From positions 62,001 through 126,000 of the forward strand of contig NZ_LAPV01000093.1 in NCBI RefSeq assembly GCF_000971275.1: 64,000 nt of DNA, written 5' to 3'. Both the position numbers and the translations under genes were made by a program. This stretch comes from Devosia psychrophila. GTDB taxonomy: Bacteria > Pseudomonadota > Alphaproteobacteria > Rhizobiales > Devosiaceae. Every line of letters begins with the position of its first letter. The first letter of the stretch is position 1. The notes under the pieces were generated by a model. It ran no database searches. It was not told where the DNA came from and was given only the letters and a program-made list of their open reading frames with translations. Below are positions 36,661 to 45,893 of the stretch, piece after piece.

Positions 36661-38292
36661 GTGGCTCGTTTGCAGCGATTGAAGGGTCTGCCGGTGGCGC
36701 CTTTGCTGCTGGTGGGGCTGGCGGGGCTGCCGATCGGCTGGCTGCTGTGGTCGGCCGTTGCAGCACTGGGGTCGGGCAGCAACGGGCTGACGGCGACGAT
36801 GCTGCCGACGGCGCTGCGCGACACCGGGCAGTTGATGGTGCTGGTCGGGCTGGTGACGGGTGCTGTCGGGCTAGTCGCGGCCTGGCTAGTGACGCATTAC
36901 GAGTTTCCGCTGCGGCGGCTGTTCGACTGGGCGCTGGTGGTGCCGCTGGCGGTGCCGACATATCTGGCGGCCTATTCCTACGTTGAGTTTCTCGACTTTA
37001 CCGGGCCATTGCAAACAGCGCTGCGCAGCGTGAATGGTGCGACGTCGCTGAAGGATTACTGGTTTCCCAATATCCGCAGCGACTGGGGCGCGGTGCTGGT
37101 GCTGTCCAGCGTGCTATATCCCTATGTGTATGTGGCGTGCCGCGCGTTCTTCCTGATGCAGTCGGCGAGCCTCAATATCGCGGCGCGCACGCTGGGTGCT
37201 GGCGCGATGCGGACGTTTTTCACGGTGACGCTGCCGCTGTCACGGCCAGCGCTGGTGGTCGGCGTGACGCTGGCGATGATGGAGGTGGTTAACGACCTCG
37301 GTGCGGTGCAGTATTTCGGCATCAACGCCATCACCGCGATTATCTACTCGACCTGGATCAACCGCTCGGACTTTGGCGGCGCAGCGCAGCTGGCGGTGAC
37401 GGTGGTGCTGGTAATCGGGCTGCTGATCATGGCGGAACAGCGGGCGCGACGGGACCGGGTGTATCTGGCCAGCCGCGACAACCGGGTGCCGCCGGGACGG
37501 GAAATCCTCAAGGGCGGGCGGCGCTGGGCGGCGTTCGGGTTTTGTTTTGTGCTGCTGGCGCTGGGCTTTGGCATTCCTGTGGGGCAACTGACCTATTCGG
37601 CATTCCGGGTCGTGCTGCCGGAGACTATCGCCATGACGCTGGCGGCGCTGGTGCCGACGGTGACGCTGGCGGGGCTGGGCGCGGTGATCACGGTGGTGCT
37701 GGGGCTGCTGGCGGCCAAGCTGGCGCGGCGCGGGCCGGTCGGTGGCGGGGCGATCCGTCTGGCGACACTGGGCTATGCTATCCCCGGCACGGTATTGGCA
37801 CTGGGGCTGTTGCAGCCGCTGGGTCAGGCTGATTTGTGGTTCAATCGGGTGACCATGGCACTATGGGAGTGGCGGCCGGGCCTGATCCTGAGCGGGTCGA
37901 TGGCGGCGCTGCTGTATGTCTATGCGATCCGGTTCCTGGCGGTCAGCCATTCGACGCTGGATGCGGCGATGCAGAAGCGCGGCGATTCGATGCTGCAGGC
38001 TGGGCGCGTGCTGGGCGAAAGCGGGATAGGACTGCTGTTCAAGATCGACCTGCCGACGCTGATGCCGGCGATCCTGAGTGCGGCGACACTGGTGTTCGTC
38101 GAGATCGTCAAGGAATTGCCGGCGACATTGCTGCTGCGGCCACTCGGCGTAGAGACTTTGGCGACGCTGGTGTACAGCCGGGCGAATGTCGGACTTTTTG
38201 CGCAGGCGGCTCTGCCCGCGCTCTGTATCGTGCTGGCGGGGCTGATCCCGGTCATTCTTGCTACGCGACTGGGTGATCGTAGGAAACTATAA
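36661..38292 (+). CDS. Iron(III) ABC transporter permease (FbpB family)
   Basis: 543 residues starting with GTG directly after the TAG of the binding protein. About twelve hydrophobic segments in two fused permease halves. Each half has an EAA-type loop: ARTLGAGAMRTFFTVTLPLSRPALV in the first and GRVLGESGIGLLFKIDLPTLMPAILS in the second. It would form the channel for Fe3+. No ATPase gene follows; the next gene is a different ABC system, so the ATP-binding partner must be encoded elsewhere. Confidence 0.92.
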   Translation: MARLQRLKGLPVAPLLLVGLAGLPIGWLLWSAVAALGSGSNGLTATMLPTALRDTGQLMVLVGLVTGAVGLVAAWLVTHYEFPLRRLFDWALVVPLAVPTYLAAYSYVEFLDFTGPLQTALRSVNGATSLKDYWFPNIRSDWGAVLVLSSVLYPYVYVACRAFFLMQSASLNIAARTLGAGAMRTFFTVTLPLSRPALVVGVTLAMMEVVNDLGAVQYFGINAITAIIYSTWINRSDFGGAAQLAVTVVLVIGLLIMAEQRARRDRVYLASRDNRVPPGREILKGGRRWAAFGFCFVLLALGFGIPVGQLTYSAFRVVLPETIAMTLAALVPTVTLAGLGAVITVVLGLLAAKLARRGPVGGGAIRLATLGYAIPGTVLALGLLQPLGQADLWFNRVTMALWEWRPGLILSGSMAALLYVYAIRFLAVSHSTLDAAMQKRGDSMLQAGRVLGESGIGLLFKIDLPTLMPAILSAATLVFVEIVKELPATLLLRPLGVETLATLVYSRANVGLFAQAALPALCIVLAGLIPVILATRLGDRRKL

Positions 38293-38374
38293 CAGGGCAA
38301 AGTGCTGCCATGTTAGTTCCCCCGTTTTATATGATTCGGCCAAGGCGCCAGAACGCGCAGCGCGAGGATAGAGA

Positions 38375-39856
38375 ATGAACACAATCACCAAGGCAATCGG
38401 ACTGGCGCTGGCCCTCAGCACGGCATTGGCCGGCGTGGCCATGGCGCAGTCGACGGAAGTGCGCATCGGCGTGGCGCTGGAGCCACCGACGCTCGACCCG
38501 ACGGCAGGCGCGGCGGAAGCCATCGACATCGTGGTGTATCAGAACATCTTCGAAGGCCTGACCCGCATTGACGAGGCCGGCGCGGTGCAGCCGGGCCTGG
38601 CCGAGAGCTGGACCATTTCCGACGACGGGCTGACCTACACGTTCAAATTGCATGATGGCGTGACTTTTCATGACGGCTCGACCTTCGACGCCGAGGACGT
38701 CAAGTTCAGCTTCGACCGGATTTTGGCGGAAGACAGCGTCAATGCCCACAAGGAATTCTACGAGCCGATCAGCAGCGTGACGGTGGTCGATCCGCTGACC
38801 GTCGAGATGAAGCTCGATCGGCAGATCGGTCGCTTCCTGTTCGACCTGGGTCGCGGGGATGCGGTGATCGTGGCGCCGGAAAGCGCCGACAACAATGCCA
38901 ACCAGCCGATCGGCACCGGCCCCTTTGCCTTCCTGCAGTGGGACAAGGGCAGCCGCGTCATCCTCGAGGCGTACCAGCCCTATTGGGGCGAGCCGGTGCA
39001 CCTGACCAAGGCGACCTATGTGTTCATCAGCGACACTGCGACGCTGACCAATGCGCTGCTGGCCGGTGATATCGACGGCACCAACAATTTCGGCCAGGAA
39101 GCGCTGGGCGTGTTCGAGGGCAACCCGCAGTTTACCATTCTCGCGGGCACGACCGAGGGCGAAACCATCCTCGGCACCAACAATCGCAAGGCGCCGTTCG
39201 ACAATCTCAAGGTACGCCAGGCGATGGCGCATGCACTGGACCGGCAGGCCATCATCGATGGCGCGACTTATGGCTATGGCACGCCGATCGGCAGCGCCTT
39301 TGCGCCGCACAATGCCTATTATGTCGACCTGACCGGCACCTATCCGCATGACGTGGCAAAGGCCAAGGCGCTGCTTGCGGAAGCCGGCTATCCCGACGGG
39401 TTCAGTGCAACGCTGAAGCTGCCGCCACTGGCATATGCAAGCCTCAGCGGCCAGATCATTGCCAGCCAGTTTGCCGAGGTCGGCATCAAGCTCGAACTGA
39501 TCAACGTCGAATTCGCGCAGTGGCTGGAAGATGTCTATACGAACAAGGACTTCGACCTGACCATCATCAGCCATGTCGAGCCATTCGACATTGGCAACTA
39601 CGCCAACCCCGACTACTACTTCGGCTATGACAACCCTGAATTCCAGGCGCTGATCGAGACCCTGAATGGTACGACCGACGAAGCCAAGCGCAAGGAACTG
39701 GCTATCCAGGCGCAGACCATTCTCGCCGACGACGCGGTCAACGGATATCTGTTCCAGCTGCCGCAGACCGGGGTTTGGAACGCCAAGCTCACCGGCATGT
39801 GGAAAGACTCGCCGATCGAGGGGCTGGTCTTGCGGGACATTCGTTGGGCGGAGTGA
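38375..39856 (+). CDS. ABC transporter substrate-binding protein (family 5, peptide/opine/nickel class)
   Basis: 493 residues with a signal peptide (NTITKAIGLALALSTALAGVAMAQ). SBP_bac_5 features: VALEPPTLDPTAGAAEAID, VYQNIFEGLTRIDEAGAVQPGLAESW, VTFHDGSTFDAEDVKFSFDRIL, and RQAMAHALDRQAIIDGATYGYG. Typical length. It is the periplasmic receptor of the importer encoded downstream, whose permease genes start 244 bases later past a repeat. Substrates for this family include peptides, nickel-chelates and oligosaccharides. Confidence 0.93.
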   Translation: MNTITKAIGLALALSTALAGVAMAQSTEVRIGVALEPPTLDPTAGAAEAIDIVVYQNIFEGLTRIDEAGAVQPGLAESWTISDDGLTYTFKLHDGVTFHDGSTFDAEDVKFSFDRILAEDSVNAHKEFYEPISSVTVVDPLTVEMKLDRQIGRFLFDLGRGDAVIVAPESADNNANQPIGTGPFAFLQWDKGSRVILEAYQPYWGEPVHLTKATYVFISDTATLTNALLAGDIDGTNNFGQEALGVFEGNPQFTILAGTTEGETILGTNNRKAPFDNLKVRQAMAHALDRQAIIDGATYGYGTPIGSAFAPHNAYYVDLTGTYPHDVAKAKALLAEAGYPDGFSATLKLPPLAYASLSGQIIASQFAEVGIKLELINVEFAQWLEDVYTNKDFDLTIISHVEPFDIGNYANPDYYFGYDNPEFQALIETLNGTTDEAKRKELAIQAQTILADDAVNGYLFQLPQTGVWNAKLTGMWKDSPIEGLVLRDIRWAE

Positions 39857-39919
39857 GCTTGCCGGCATTCAGCCTGTGAAGTCCCCGCCGTTGCAGTCGC
39901 ACAGTCCCTCAAGAACCAC

Positions 39920-40030
39920 CGGACGGCACCTCCCCCTCGACGGGGGAGGTTGGGTGGGGGTGCGAGAGCCCGGATATCGGGGCCAAACGTCCCCCTCCCT
40001 GACCCTCCCCGCAAGGGGGAGGGTGTCGAC
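39920..40030. repeat. Paired GGGAGG palindromic repeat, copy 7
   Basis: CGGACGGCACCTCCCCCTCGA-CGGGGGAGGTTGGGTGGGG (39920-39959) then CCCCCTCCCTGACCCTCCCC-GCAAGGGGGAGGGTGTCGAC (about 39990-40029). Lies between the receptor and permease genes of one transporter, and may lower expression of the later genes relative to the receptor. Confidence 0.85.
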
Positions 40031-40099
40031 TGGACGTTTGGAGCCGATTCCGACTTCCCTGAGTCACAGTGTTGGGGATCATTCGGCCGCTATTCCCCG

Positions 40100-41050
40100 A
40101 TGATCCTCTTCTCCCTCCGCCGCTTTATCGGTTTTGCCGTTACCCTCCTCGTCGCGGCGCTGGTGATTTTCTGGCTGCTGGATCTGCTGCCGGGAGATCC
40201 GGCGCAGTTTGTCCTGGGGATCAATGCCACGCCGGAATCGGTGGCGCGGTTGCGGCTGCAGATGGGGCTGGACGTGCCTGCGCCGGAGCGGTTCGTCGGC
40301 TGGATCTGGGGCATGCTGGGTGGCGATTTTGGCGTGAGCTATACCCAGCGCGCGCCGGTGTCAGAGCTGATCTGGGGCCGGCTGGGGGTGACGCTGCCGC
40401 TTTCGGTGTTTGCCATGGTGATCTCGGTAGTGGTCGGATTGCCGCTGGGCATTCTTGCGGCGCGGCGGCGCGGCAAGCCGCTGGATACCGTGGTGATGAT
40501 AGTGGCGCAGACCGGCATTGCCATTCCCAATTTCTGGTTCGGCATGCTGCTGACACTGCTGTTTGCGGTCACGTTGCGCTGGCTGCCGCCGGGTGGCTTC
40601 ACCCCTTGGCACGAGAACCCCGGCGCGGCGTTTCGTGGGCTGATCCTGCCGAGCCTGGCGCTGGCCTTGCCGCAGGCATCGATCCTGGCGCGGGTGATGC
40701 GGACGGCACTGGTCGATGTCACCAGCCAGGATTATATTCGCACCGCGCGGGCCAAGGGGCTGACCTTGGGGCAAGCGGTGTGGCGGCATGGCGTGCGCAA
40801 TGCGCTGCTGCCGGTGCTGACCATCCTCGGGCTGCAGTTTGCCTTTCTGGTGGCTGGCACGATTATCGTCGAGAATGTGTTCTACCTGCCGGGCCTCGGG
40901 AGGCTGATCTTGACCGCCATTTTAGAGCGCGACCTGATCCTGGTGCGCGGCGCGACCATTATTCTGATCCTGGCGGTAACGGCCACCATGTTGCTGACCG
41001 ACCTTGCCTATGCGCTGGTCGATCCGCGCTTGCGGGAGCGGAGCGCATGA
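40100..41050 (+). CDS. Peptide-class ABC transporter permease, DppB-like
   Basis: 316 residues. Begins MILFSLRRFIGFAVTLLVAALVIFWLLDLLPGDPAQFVLG, typical of DppB, and has about six hydrophobic segments and an EAA loop (YIRTARAKGLTLGQAVWRHGVRNALLPVLTILG). ATG 40100 was chosen; upstream in-frame starts would translate the repeat. Its stop codon overlaps the ATG of the next permease (ATGA). Confidence 0.94.
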   Translation: MILFSLRRFIGFAVTLLVAALVIFWLLDLLPGDPAQFVLGINATPESVARLRLQMGLDVPAPERFVGWIWGMLGGDFGVSYTQRAPVSELIWGRLGVTLPLSVFAMVISVVVGLPLGILAARRRGKPLDTVVMIVAQTGIAIPNFWFGMLLTLLFAVTLRWLPPGGFTPWHENPGAAFRGLILPSLALALPQASILARVMRTALVDVTSQDYIRTARAKGLTLGQAVWRHGVRNALLPVLTILGLQFAFLVAGTIIVENVFYLPGLGRLILTAILERDLILVRGATIILILAVTATMLLTDLAYALVDPRLRERSA

Positions 41051-41886
41051 GGCGGCTGTTCTCGCATCCAAGCCTTGCCATCGGGTTGATCGCAACGCTG
41101 AGCTTTTTGGCCATTGGCGTGCTGTCGCTGGTGTGGACGCCGTTTCCGATCGAGCAGATCAATATTCCCCGACGCTTCCTCGGCATAACGCCGGAGCACT
41201 GGCTGGGTACCGACAACCTCGGGCGCGACATGGCCTCACTGGTGATGTCGGGGACCTGGACCAGCTTTTTGGTCGCAGCCATCGCCGTGATCATCGGCAT
41301 GGGCGTCGGCGTGCCGCTGGGCCTCGCGGCTGCGGCGTGGGGCGGGCCGGTCGAATGGCTGGTGCTGCGGCTTTCCGATTTCATCTTTGCCTTTCCGGCG
41401 ATAATCGTCGCCATCCTGATCACGGCGCTGGTCGGGCCGGGCGCGAGCAATGCTATCGTGGCCATCGGCATCTTCAATATTCCGGTATTTGCTCGCGTCG
41501 CGCGTGGTGGTGCGCTCAGCGTCGCAACGCTCGACTTCGTGGCGGCAGGACGACTGGCGGGGCTGGGCAATGCGATGATCGCGTGGCGGCACCTGCTGCC
41601 CAATATCATGAGCCTGCTGATCGTGCAGGGCACCATCCAGATGTCGCTGGGGATTCTTTCGGAAGCGGGTCTTTCCTATATCGGGCTGGGCACACAGCCG
41701 CCGGCGACGAGCCTGGGGCTAATGCTGAAGGACGCGCAAGGTCTGTTCCTGATCCATCCGTGGCTGACGCTGGTGCCGGGAATGGCGATCGTGCTGATCG
41801 TCATTGCGCTCAACATTGCCGGCGACGGATTGCGGGATGCCCTCGATCCACGGCTGCGGCAGGAAAATCCCAATGTCCTTGCTTGA
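41047..41886 (+). CDS. Peptide-class ABC transporter permease, DppC-like
   Basis: 279 residues. GTDNLGRDMASLVMSGTWTSFLVA is the DppC signature; the EAA-type loop reads DFVAAGRLAGLGNAMIAWRHLLPNIMS; about six hydrophobic segments. Pairs with the DppB-like subunit to form the channel. Translationally coupled to both neighbours: ATGA overlap upstream and a 14-base overlap with the ATPase gene downstream. Confidence 0.94.
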   Translation: MRRLFSHPSLAIGLIATLSFLAIGVLSLVWTPFPIEQINIPRRFLGITPEHWLGTDNLGRDMASLVMSGTWTSFLVAAIAVIIGMGVGVPLGLAAAAWGGPVEWLVLRLSDFIFAFPAIIVAILITALVGPGASNAIVAIGIFNIPVFARVARGGALSVATLDFVAAGRLAGLGNAMIAWRHLLPNIMSLLIVQGTIQMSLGILSEAGLSYIGLGTQPPATSLGLMLKDAQGLFLIHPWLTLVPGMAIVLIVIALNIAGDGLRDALDPRLRQENPNVLA

Positions 41887-43450
41887 GGTTTCCGGACTTT
41901 CGATCCGCTTCGGCGCCAATGAAGTCGTTTCCGGCATGAGCTTTGCGATCGAGCGCGGCGAGCGGTTTGGCATTATCGGAGAGAGTGGATCGGGCAAGAC
42001 GCTGACCTCGCTGGCAATCATGGGCCTCCTGCCGGATGGCGCTGCGATGGAGGGCACGATCATGCTGGATGGGGCGCGCCTGCCCCGCCTGGAGCGCGAG
42101 ATGGCGCGGCTGCGCGGCAAGCGCATCGGCATGGTGTTTCAGGAGCCGATGACCGCGCTCAACCCGCTGATGCGGGTGCGGAACCAGATTGCGGAGGCGA
42201 TCAGGCTCAATATCGAGGATAGCGAGACGCAGGTTGAGGTGCCGAGGCTGCTCGATGAGGTTGGGCTCGAACTCCAGCATGGCGATCGATTTCCGCATCA
42301 GCTGTCGGGGGGGCAACGGCAGCGCGTGATGATCGCCATTGCGCTGGCCAGCCGGCCGGACATGCTGATTGCGGACGAGCCGACTTCGGCGCTCGACCTG
42401 ATCACGCAGCGCAAGGTGCTCGACCTGATCGCCGAAATCTGCGCGCGGCGGCAGATGGCGCTGCTGTTCATAAGCCATGACCTCAAGGCCGTGGCGCGGC
42501 TGTGTACGCGGGTGGCGGTGATGCATCGCGGCAAGCTGGTGGAAACAGGCGAGGCGCGTCAGGTGTTTTCGGCGCCGCAGCAGGACTACACGCAGAAGCT
42601 GGTGGCGGCGTCGCGGTTCGAGGTGCGGCCGCAGGATCGTCCGGCCATTGGCCGGACCTTGCTGGAAGTCGATGGGGTGACGCTGGACTATCGTCAGAAC
42701 GGTTTTCTGTTCTGGGCGGCGAAGCCGTTGCGCGCCGTCGACGCGGTGCGGTTCAGCGTGGCGCAGGGCGAATGCCTGGCGCTGGTCGGGCCTTCGGGAT
42801 GTGGCAAGACCACCTTGGCCAAGATCATCGTCGGGCTGGATCGTGCGACGGTTGGTGCGGTGCGGCTGGAGGGCGTCAGCTATCATGGCTCAGACCTACC
42901 CAAGGCGTTGCGGCGCGATATTTCACTGGTGTTCCAGGACCCCTTTGGAAGCTTCAATCCAAGGCTGACGATTGGTGACTCCTTGGGCGAGCCGTTGCGG
43001 CTGGAGCCGGGATTGACGCAGGCTGATGTGAAGGCGCGGCTGATCGAGGCGGTGCAGGCTGTGGGGCTGCATGAGGAAATGCTGGACCGGTATCCGCATG
43101 AGTTTTCCGGCGGGCAGCGGCAGCGGCTGGCGATTGCGCGGGCACTGGTGACGCGGCCCAAGCTGCTGGTGCTGGATGAGCCGGTGTCAGCGCTGGATGT
43201 GTCGGTACGCGGGGAAGTGCTGGCGCTGCTGGCGCGGTTGCAGGCCGAGTTTGGGCTGACTTACCTGATTATCAGCCACGACCTCGACATGGTGGCTGCG
43301 ATGGCTGATCGGGTGTTGGTGATGGAGGCGGGCAAGATCGTCGAAGAGGGCCGCCCGGAGCAGATTTTTGCAGCGCCGCAGCATCGACTGACGCGCGACC
43401 TGGTGGCCGCGCGCCTGCCCGATATCGGCGCGGCCCCCTCCTCGCCCTGA
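41873..43450 (+). CDS. Dual ABC ATPase (fused DppD-DppF type)
   Basis: 525 residues with two complete nucleotide-binding domains. First: Walker A GESGSGKT, signature LSGGQRQRVMIA, Walker B MLIADEPTSALD. Second (from about residue 255): Walker A GPSGCGKTTLAK, signature FSGGQRQRLAIA, Walker B LLVLDEPVSALD. It powers the DppBC-like channel and completes a four-gene importer (receptor, two permeases, ATPase). The start overlaps the preceding gene, which supports operonic expression. It converges on the GH13 gene across 17 bases. Confidence 0.95.
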   Translation: MSLLEVSGLSIRFGANEVVSGMSFAIERGERFGIIGESGSGKTLTSLAIMGLLPDGAAMEGTIMLDGARLPRLEREMARLRGKRIGMVFQEPMTALNPLMRVRNQIAEAIRLNIEDSETQVEVPRLLDEVGLELQHGDRFPHQLSGGQRQRVMIAIALASRPDMLIADEPTSALDLITQRKVLDLIAEICARRQMALLFISHDLKAVARLCTRVAVMHRGKLVETGEARQVFSAPQQDYTQKLVAASRFEVRPQDRPAIGRTLLEVDGVTLDYRQNGFLFWAAKPLRAVDAVRFSVAQGECLALVGPSGCGKTTLAKIIVGLDRATVGAVRLEGVSYHGSDLPKALRRDISLVFQDPFGSFNPRLTIGDSLGEPLRLEPGLTQADVKARLIEAVQAVGLHEEMLDRYPHEFSGGQRQRLAIARALVTRPKLLVLDEPVSALDVSVRGEVLALLARLQAEFGLTYLIISHDLDMVAAMADRVLVMEAGKIVEEGRPEQIFAAPQHRLTRDLVAARLPDIGAAPSSP

Positions 43451-43467
43451 GGGAAAAGAGGGCGATA

Positions 43468-45138
43468 TCAGAGCACGCCGATATAGGCGCCGAATGGCTC
43501 CAGATCGATGTCGCCGTCGATGAAGGAGGCGATGACGCCGGGGCATTCGGCGTTGCTGGGCGACAGGTCTGCGGGGACGGCGAATTCGGCGCCGGTTTCG
43601 CCCATGTTGAAGACGCAGAGCAGGCGTTCACCCTCGTGCTCGCGGATGAAGGCGAGGACGTTGCCGGTGGCTTCGAGCAATTGGATATCGCCCTTGATCA
43701 GCGCTGAATGGGTGTGGCGGAAGGCCAGCAGGGCACGGTAAAATTCCAGCACCGAGCCATCGACGTCGTGCTGGGTATCGACGGCGTGCAGCAGGTGTTC
43801 TGCCGGCACCGGCAGCCAAGTGCGGTTCGCAGTGGAGAAAGCGCCGTTGGCGGCATGGGCCTGCCAGACCATGGGGGTGCGGCAGCCATCTCGACCCTTG
43901 AATTCGGGCCAGAATTCGATGCCGTAGGGATCGACCAGGTCGGCAAAGGACAGCTCGGCTTCCTTGAGGCCAAGCTCTTCGCCCTGATAGAGACAGACCG
44001 AGCCGCGCATGGCGAGGATCAGCGTGGCGGCGAGGCGGGTGAAGGCGGCCTCCTGCCCGTGGGCGGCCCAGCGGCTGACATGGCGAACCACGTCATGGTT
44101 GGAAAAGGCGAGGCAAATCCAGCCATCGGGCGCACCGGCTTCAGTGGCAGCAATGGATTTCTTGAAATGATCGGCGGAGAATTCGCCGCCCAGATAGTCG
44201 AAGGTATAGGCCATGTGCAGCCGGTCATCGCCCGCGGTATATTGGGCCATGACTTCGAGCTGGTGCTGACTGTCGCCGATTTCGCCGACGGCCGTGGTGC
44301 CCGGATATTCGTCCATCATCGTGCGCAGGCGCTTGAGGAAATCGAGGTTTTCCGGGCGGGACTTGTCGAACAGGTGTTCCTGAAAATTGTAGGGGTTCAC
44401 CGCCGGGGCGGTCGAGGCATTGAAGTCTTCGGGCTTGACCACGGGGTTGGATTCGAGGCCGGTGGAGTGGAAATAAAAGTTCACCGTGTCGAGCCGGAAG
44501 CCATCGACGCCGCGCTCGAGCCAGAAGCGCATGTCGCCGAGCAATGCGTCTTGAACCTCGGGATTGTGGAAGTTTAGGTCGGGCTGGGAAACCAGGAAAT
44601 TGTGCATGTAGTATTGCATGCGCCGGCTGTCCCACTGCCAGGCCGAACCGCCAAAGATCGAGAGCCAGTTATTGGGTGGCGTGCCATCGGGCTTGGGGTC
44701 GGCCCACACATACCAGTCGGAGCGGGCATTGGTGCGGTTCTGGCGGCTTTCGGCGAACCAGGCATGCTTGTCGGAGGAGTGGCTGATGACCTGGTCGATG
44801 ATGACCTTGAGGCCCAGCGAATGGGCCTTCTGCACCAGACGGTCGAAATCTTCGAGCGTGCCGAAGCTGGGGTCGATGCCGCGATAATCGGAAACGTCGT
44901 AGCCGAAATCCTTCATCGGCGAAGTGAACACCGGCGACAGCCAGATGGCGTCTACGCCGAGATCGGCGACGTAATCGAGCCGACTGGTGATGCCGACAAG
45001 ATCGCCGACGCCGTCGCCATTCTGGTCCTGGAAGGAGCGCGGATAAATCTGGTAGATCACCGCGCCGCGCCACCAGTCGCGGTCCATAGCAGTTTCGTCC
45101 GACGTTTTCGGCTCAGTCATCAGCGACGTGGCGGTCAT
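43468..45138 (-). CDS. Alpha-glucosidase, GH13 family, first copy
   Basis: 556 residues. A (beta/alpha)8 amylase-type domain starts WWRGAVIYQIYPRSFQDQNGDGVGDLVGI. Catalytic nucleophile Asp in GVDGFRLDTVNFYF (near 217), acid/base Glu in TAVGEIGD (near 284), and transition-state Asp in FSNHDVVRH (near 346). Calcium or metal-binding is not obvious. This is the oligo-1,6-glucosidase/alpha-glucosidase group (GH13_23-like). No signal peptide, so cytoplasmic cleavage of imported alpha-glucosides. A second copy lies at 55204, and the peptide-class ABC transporter gene is convergent. Confidence 0.93.
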   Translation of the reverse strand: MTATSLMTEPKTSDETAMDRDWWRGAVIYQIYPRSFQDQNGDGVGDLVGITSRLDYVADLGVDAIWLSPVFTSPMKDFGYDVSDYRGIDPSFGTLEDFDRLVQKAHSLGLKVIIDQVISHSSDKHAWFAESRQNRTNARSDWYVWADPKPDGTPPNNWLSIFGGSAWQWDSRRMQYYMHNFLVSQPDLNFHNPEVQDALLGDMRFWLERGVDGFRLDTVNFYFHSTGLESNPVVKPEDFNASTAPAVNPYNFQEHLFDKSRPENLDFLKRLRTMMDEYPGTTAVGEIGDSQHQLEVMAQYTAGDDRLHMAYTFDYLGGEFSADHFKKSIAATEAGAPDGWICLAFSNHDVVRHVSRWAAHGQEAAFTRLAATLILAMRGSVCLYQGEELGLKEAELSFADLVDPYGIEFWPEFKGRDGCRTPMVWQAHAANGAFSTANRTWLPVPAEHLLHAVDTQHDVDGSVLEFYRALLAFRHTHSALIKGDIQLLEATGNVLAFIREHEGERLLCVFNMGETGAEFAVPADLSPSNAECPGVIASFIDGDIDLEPFGAYIGVL

Positions 45139-45173
45139 TCTAGACTCCGGACGTTCAACAAGCGAATCATTGG

Positions 45174-45836
45174 TCAGCTAGCGCCGTGGCACTTCTTGTA
45201 TTTGAGGCCCGAGCCACAGGGGCACGGGTCGTTTCGGCCGACCGATTCCACGCGGACAGGCACGGCTGCCGAGGCAACGACATGGGCGCGGTAGAGGTTG
45301 CCGGCGAGTTCGGGAATGAGGCCGGGCGCATCGGCGGCGAGCTTTAGCGCACCGGCATCATCGGGCGGTTCGGACGCCATGCCGATGTCCAGCAGGTCCA
45401 TCAGCAGGAAAGCGGATTCCTGGGCGATCGACTCCTGCTTGCGCTTCAACAGCTTTTCCCACGCCGCCAGGCGCATGGCCATGGCGCGTTCGAAACCGGC
45501 CAGCCAGATTTCCCACAGGACGGTTTCGTCCTCGTTGTCGTCGATTTCATACAGCGGCTGATAGCGGTCGACGGCCAGTTCGGCGGCGATCTCGGCGTGA
45601 CGTGCGCTGATCAGGTCGTTCAAAACCGCAAAATCGTCGCCGTTGGGCAAAGCCTCGGGCAGCAGGTCGGCGAAGATGGCGGGCAGCCACTCTTCCGGCG
45701 CGATCGGCTCAGGCGAGATCAAGACGCCGGCGAGATAGCCATCCAGCTCGCCCACCAGCATGACTCCCTCGTCGTCGATGGCCGACAGCATGGCCTCGAG
45801 TTCATGAAGGGGGCCGGTCAATTCTTCGGTCTGCAT
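45174..45836 (-). CDS. UPF0149/YecA-type protein with C-terminal SEC-C zinc motif
   Basis: 220 residues from ATG 45836. The N-terminal helical part is UPF0149-like ([39 protein letters not shown]); the C-terminus ends in the SEC-C motif [22 protein letters not shown], which binds zinc through Cys/His. In E. coli YecA binds ribosomes, but the function of this longer alphaproteobacterial form is unknown. It lies between two glycosidase genes on the same strand, an arrangement with no obvious functional link. Confidence 0.92.
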   Translation of the reverse strand: MQTEELTGPLHELEAMLSAIDDEGVMLVGELDGYLAGVLISPEPIAPEEWLPAIFADLLPEALPNGDDFAVLNDLISARHAEIAAELAVDRYQPLYEIDDNEDETVLWEIWLAGFERAMAMRLAAWEKLLKRKQESIAQESAFLLMDLLDIGMASEPPDDAGALKLAADAPGLIPELAGNLYRAHVVASAAVPVRVESVGRNDPCPCGSGLKYKKCHGAS

Positions 45837-45893
45837 GGGTAACTCCGTGTCACCACATGAAACGCCAGAGGCAGAGTAAAAAAGCAAGCCTTG

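Noticed and set aside
36661-38292. Fusion of the iron permease with the upstream binding protein
   Set aside because: The stop codon TAG at 36658-36660 separates the two, with GTG immediately after it; each protein has full-length homology.
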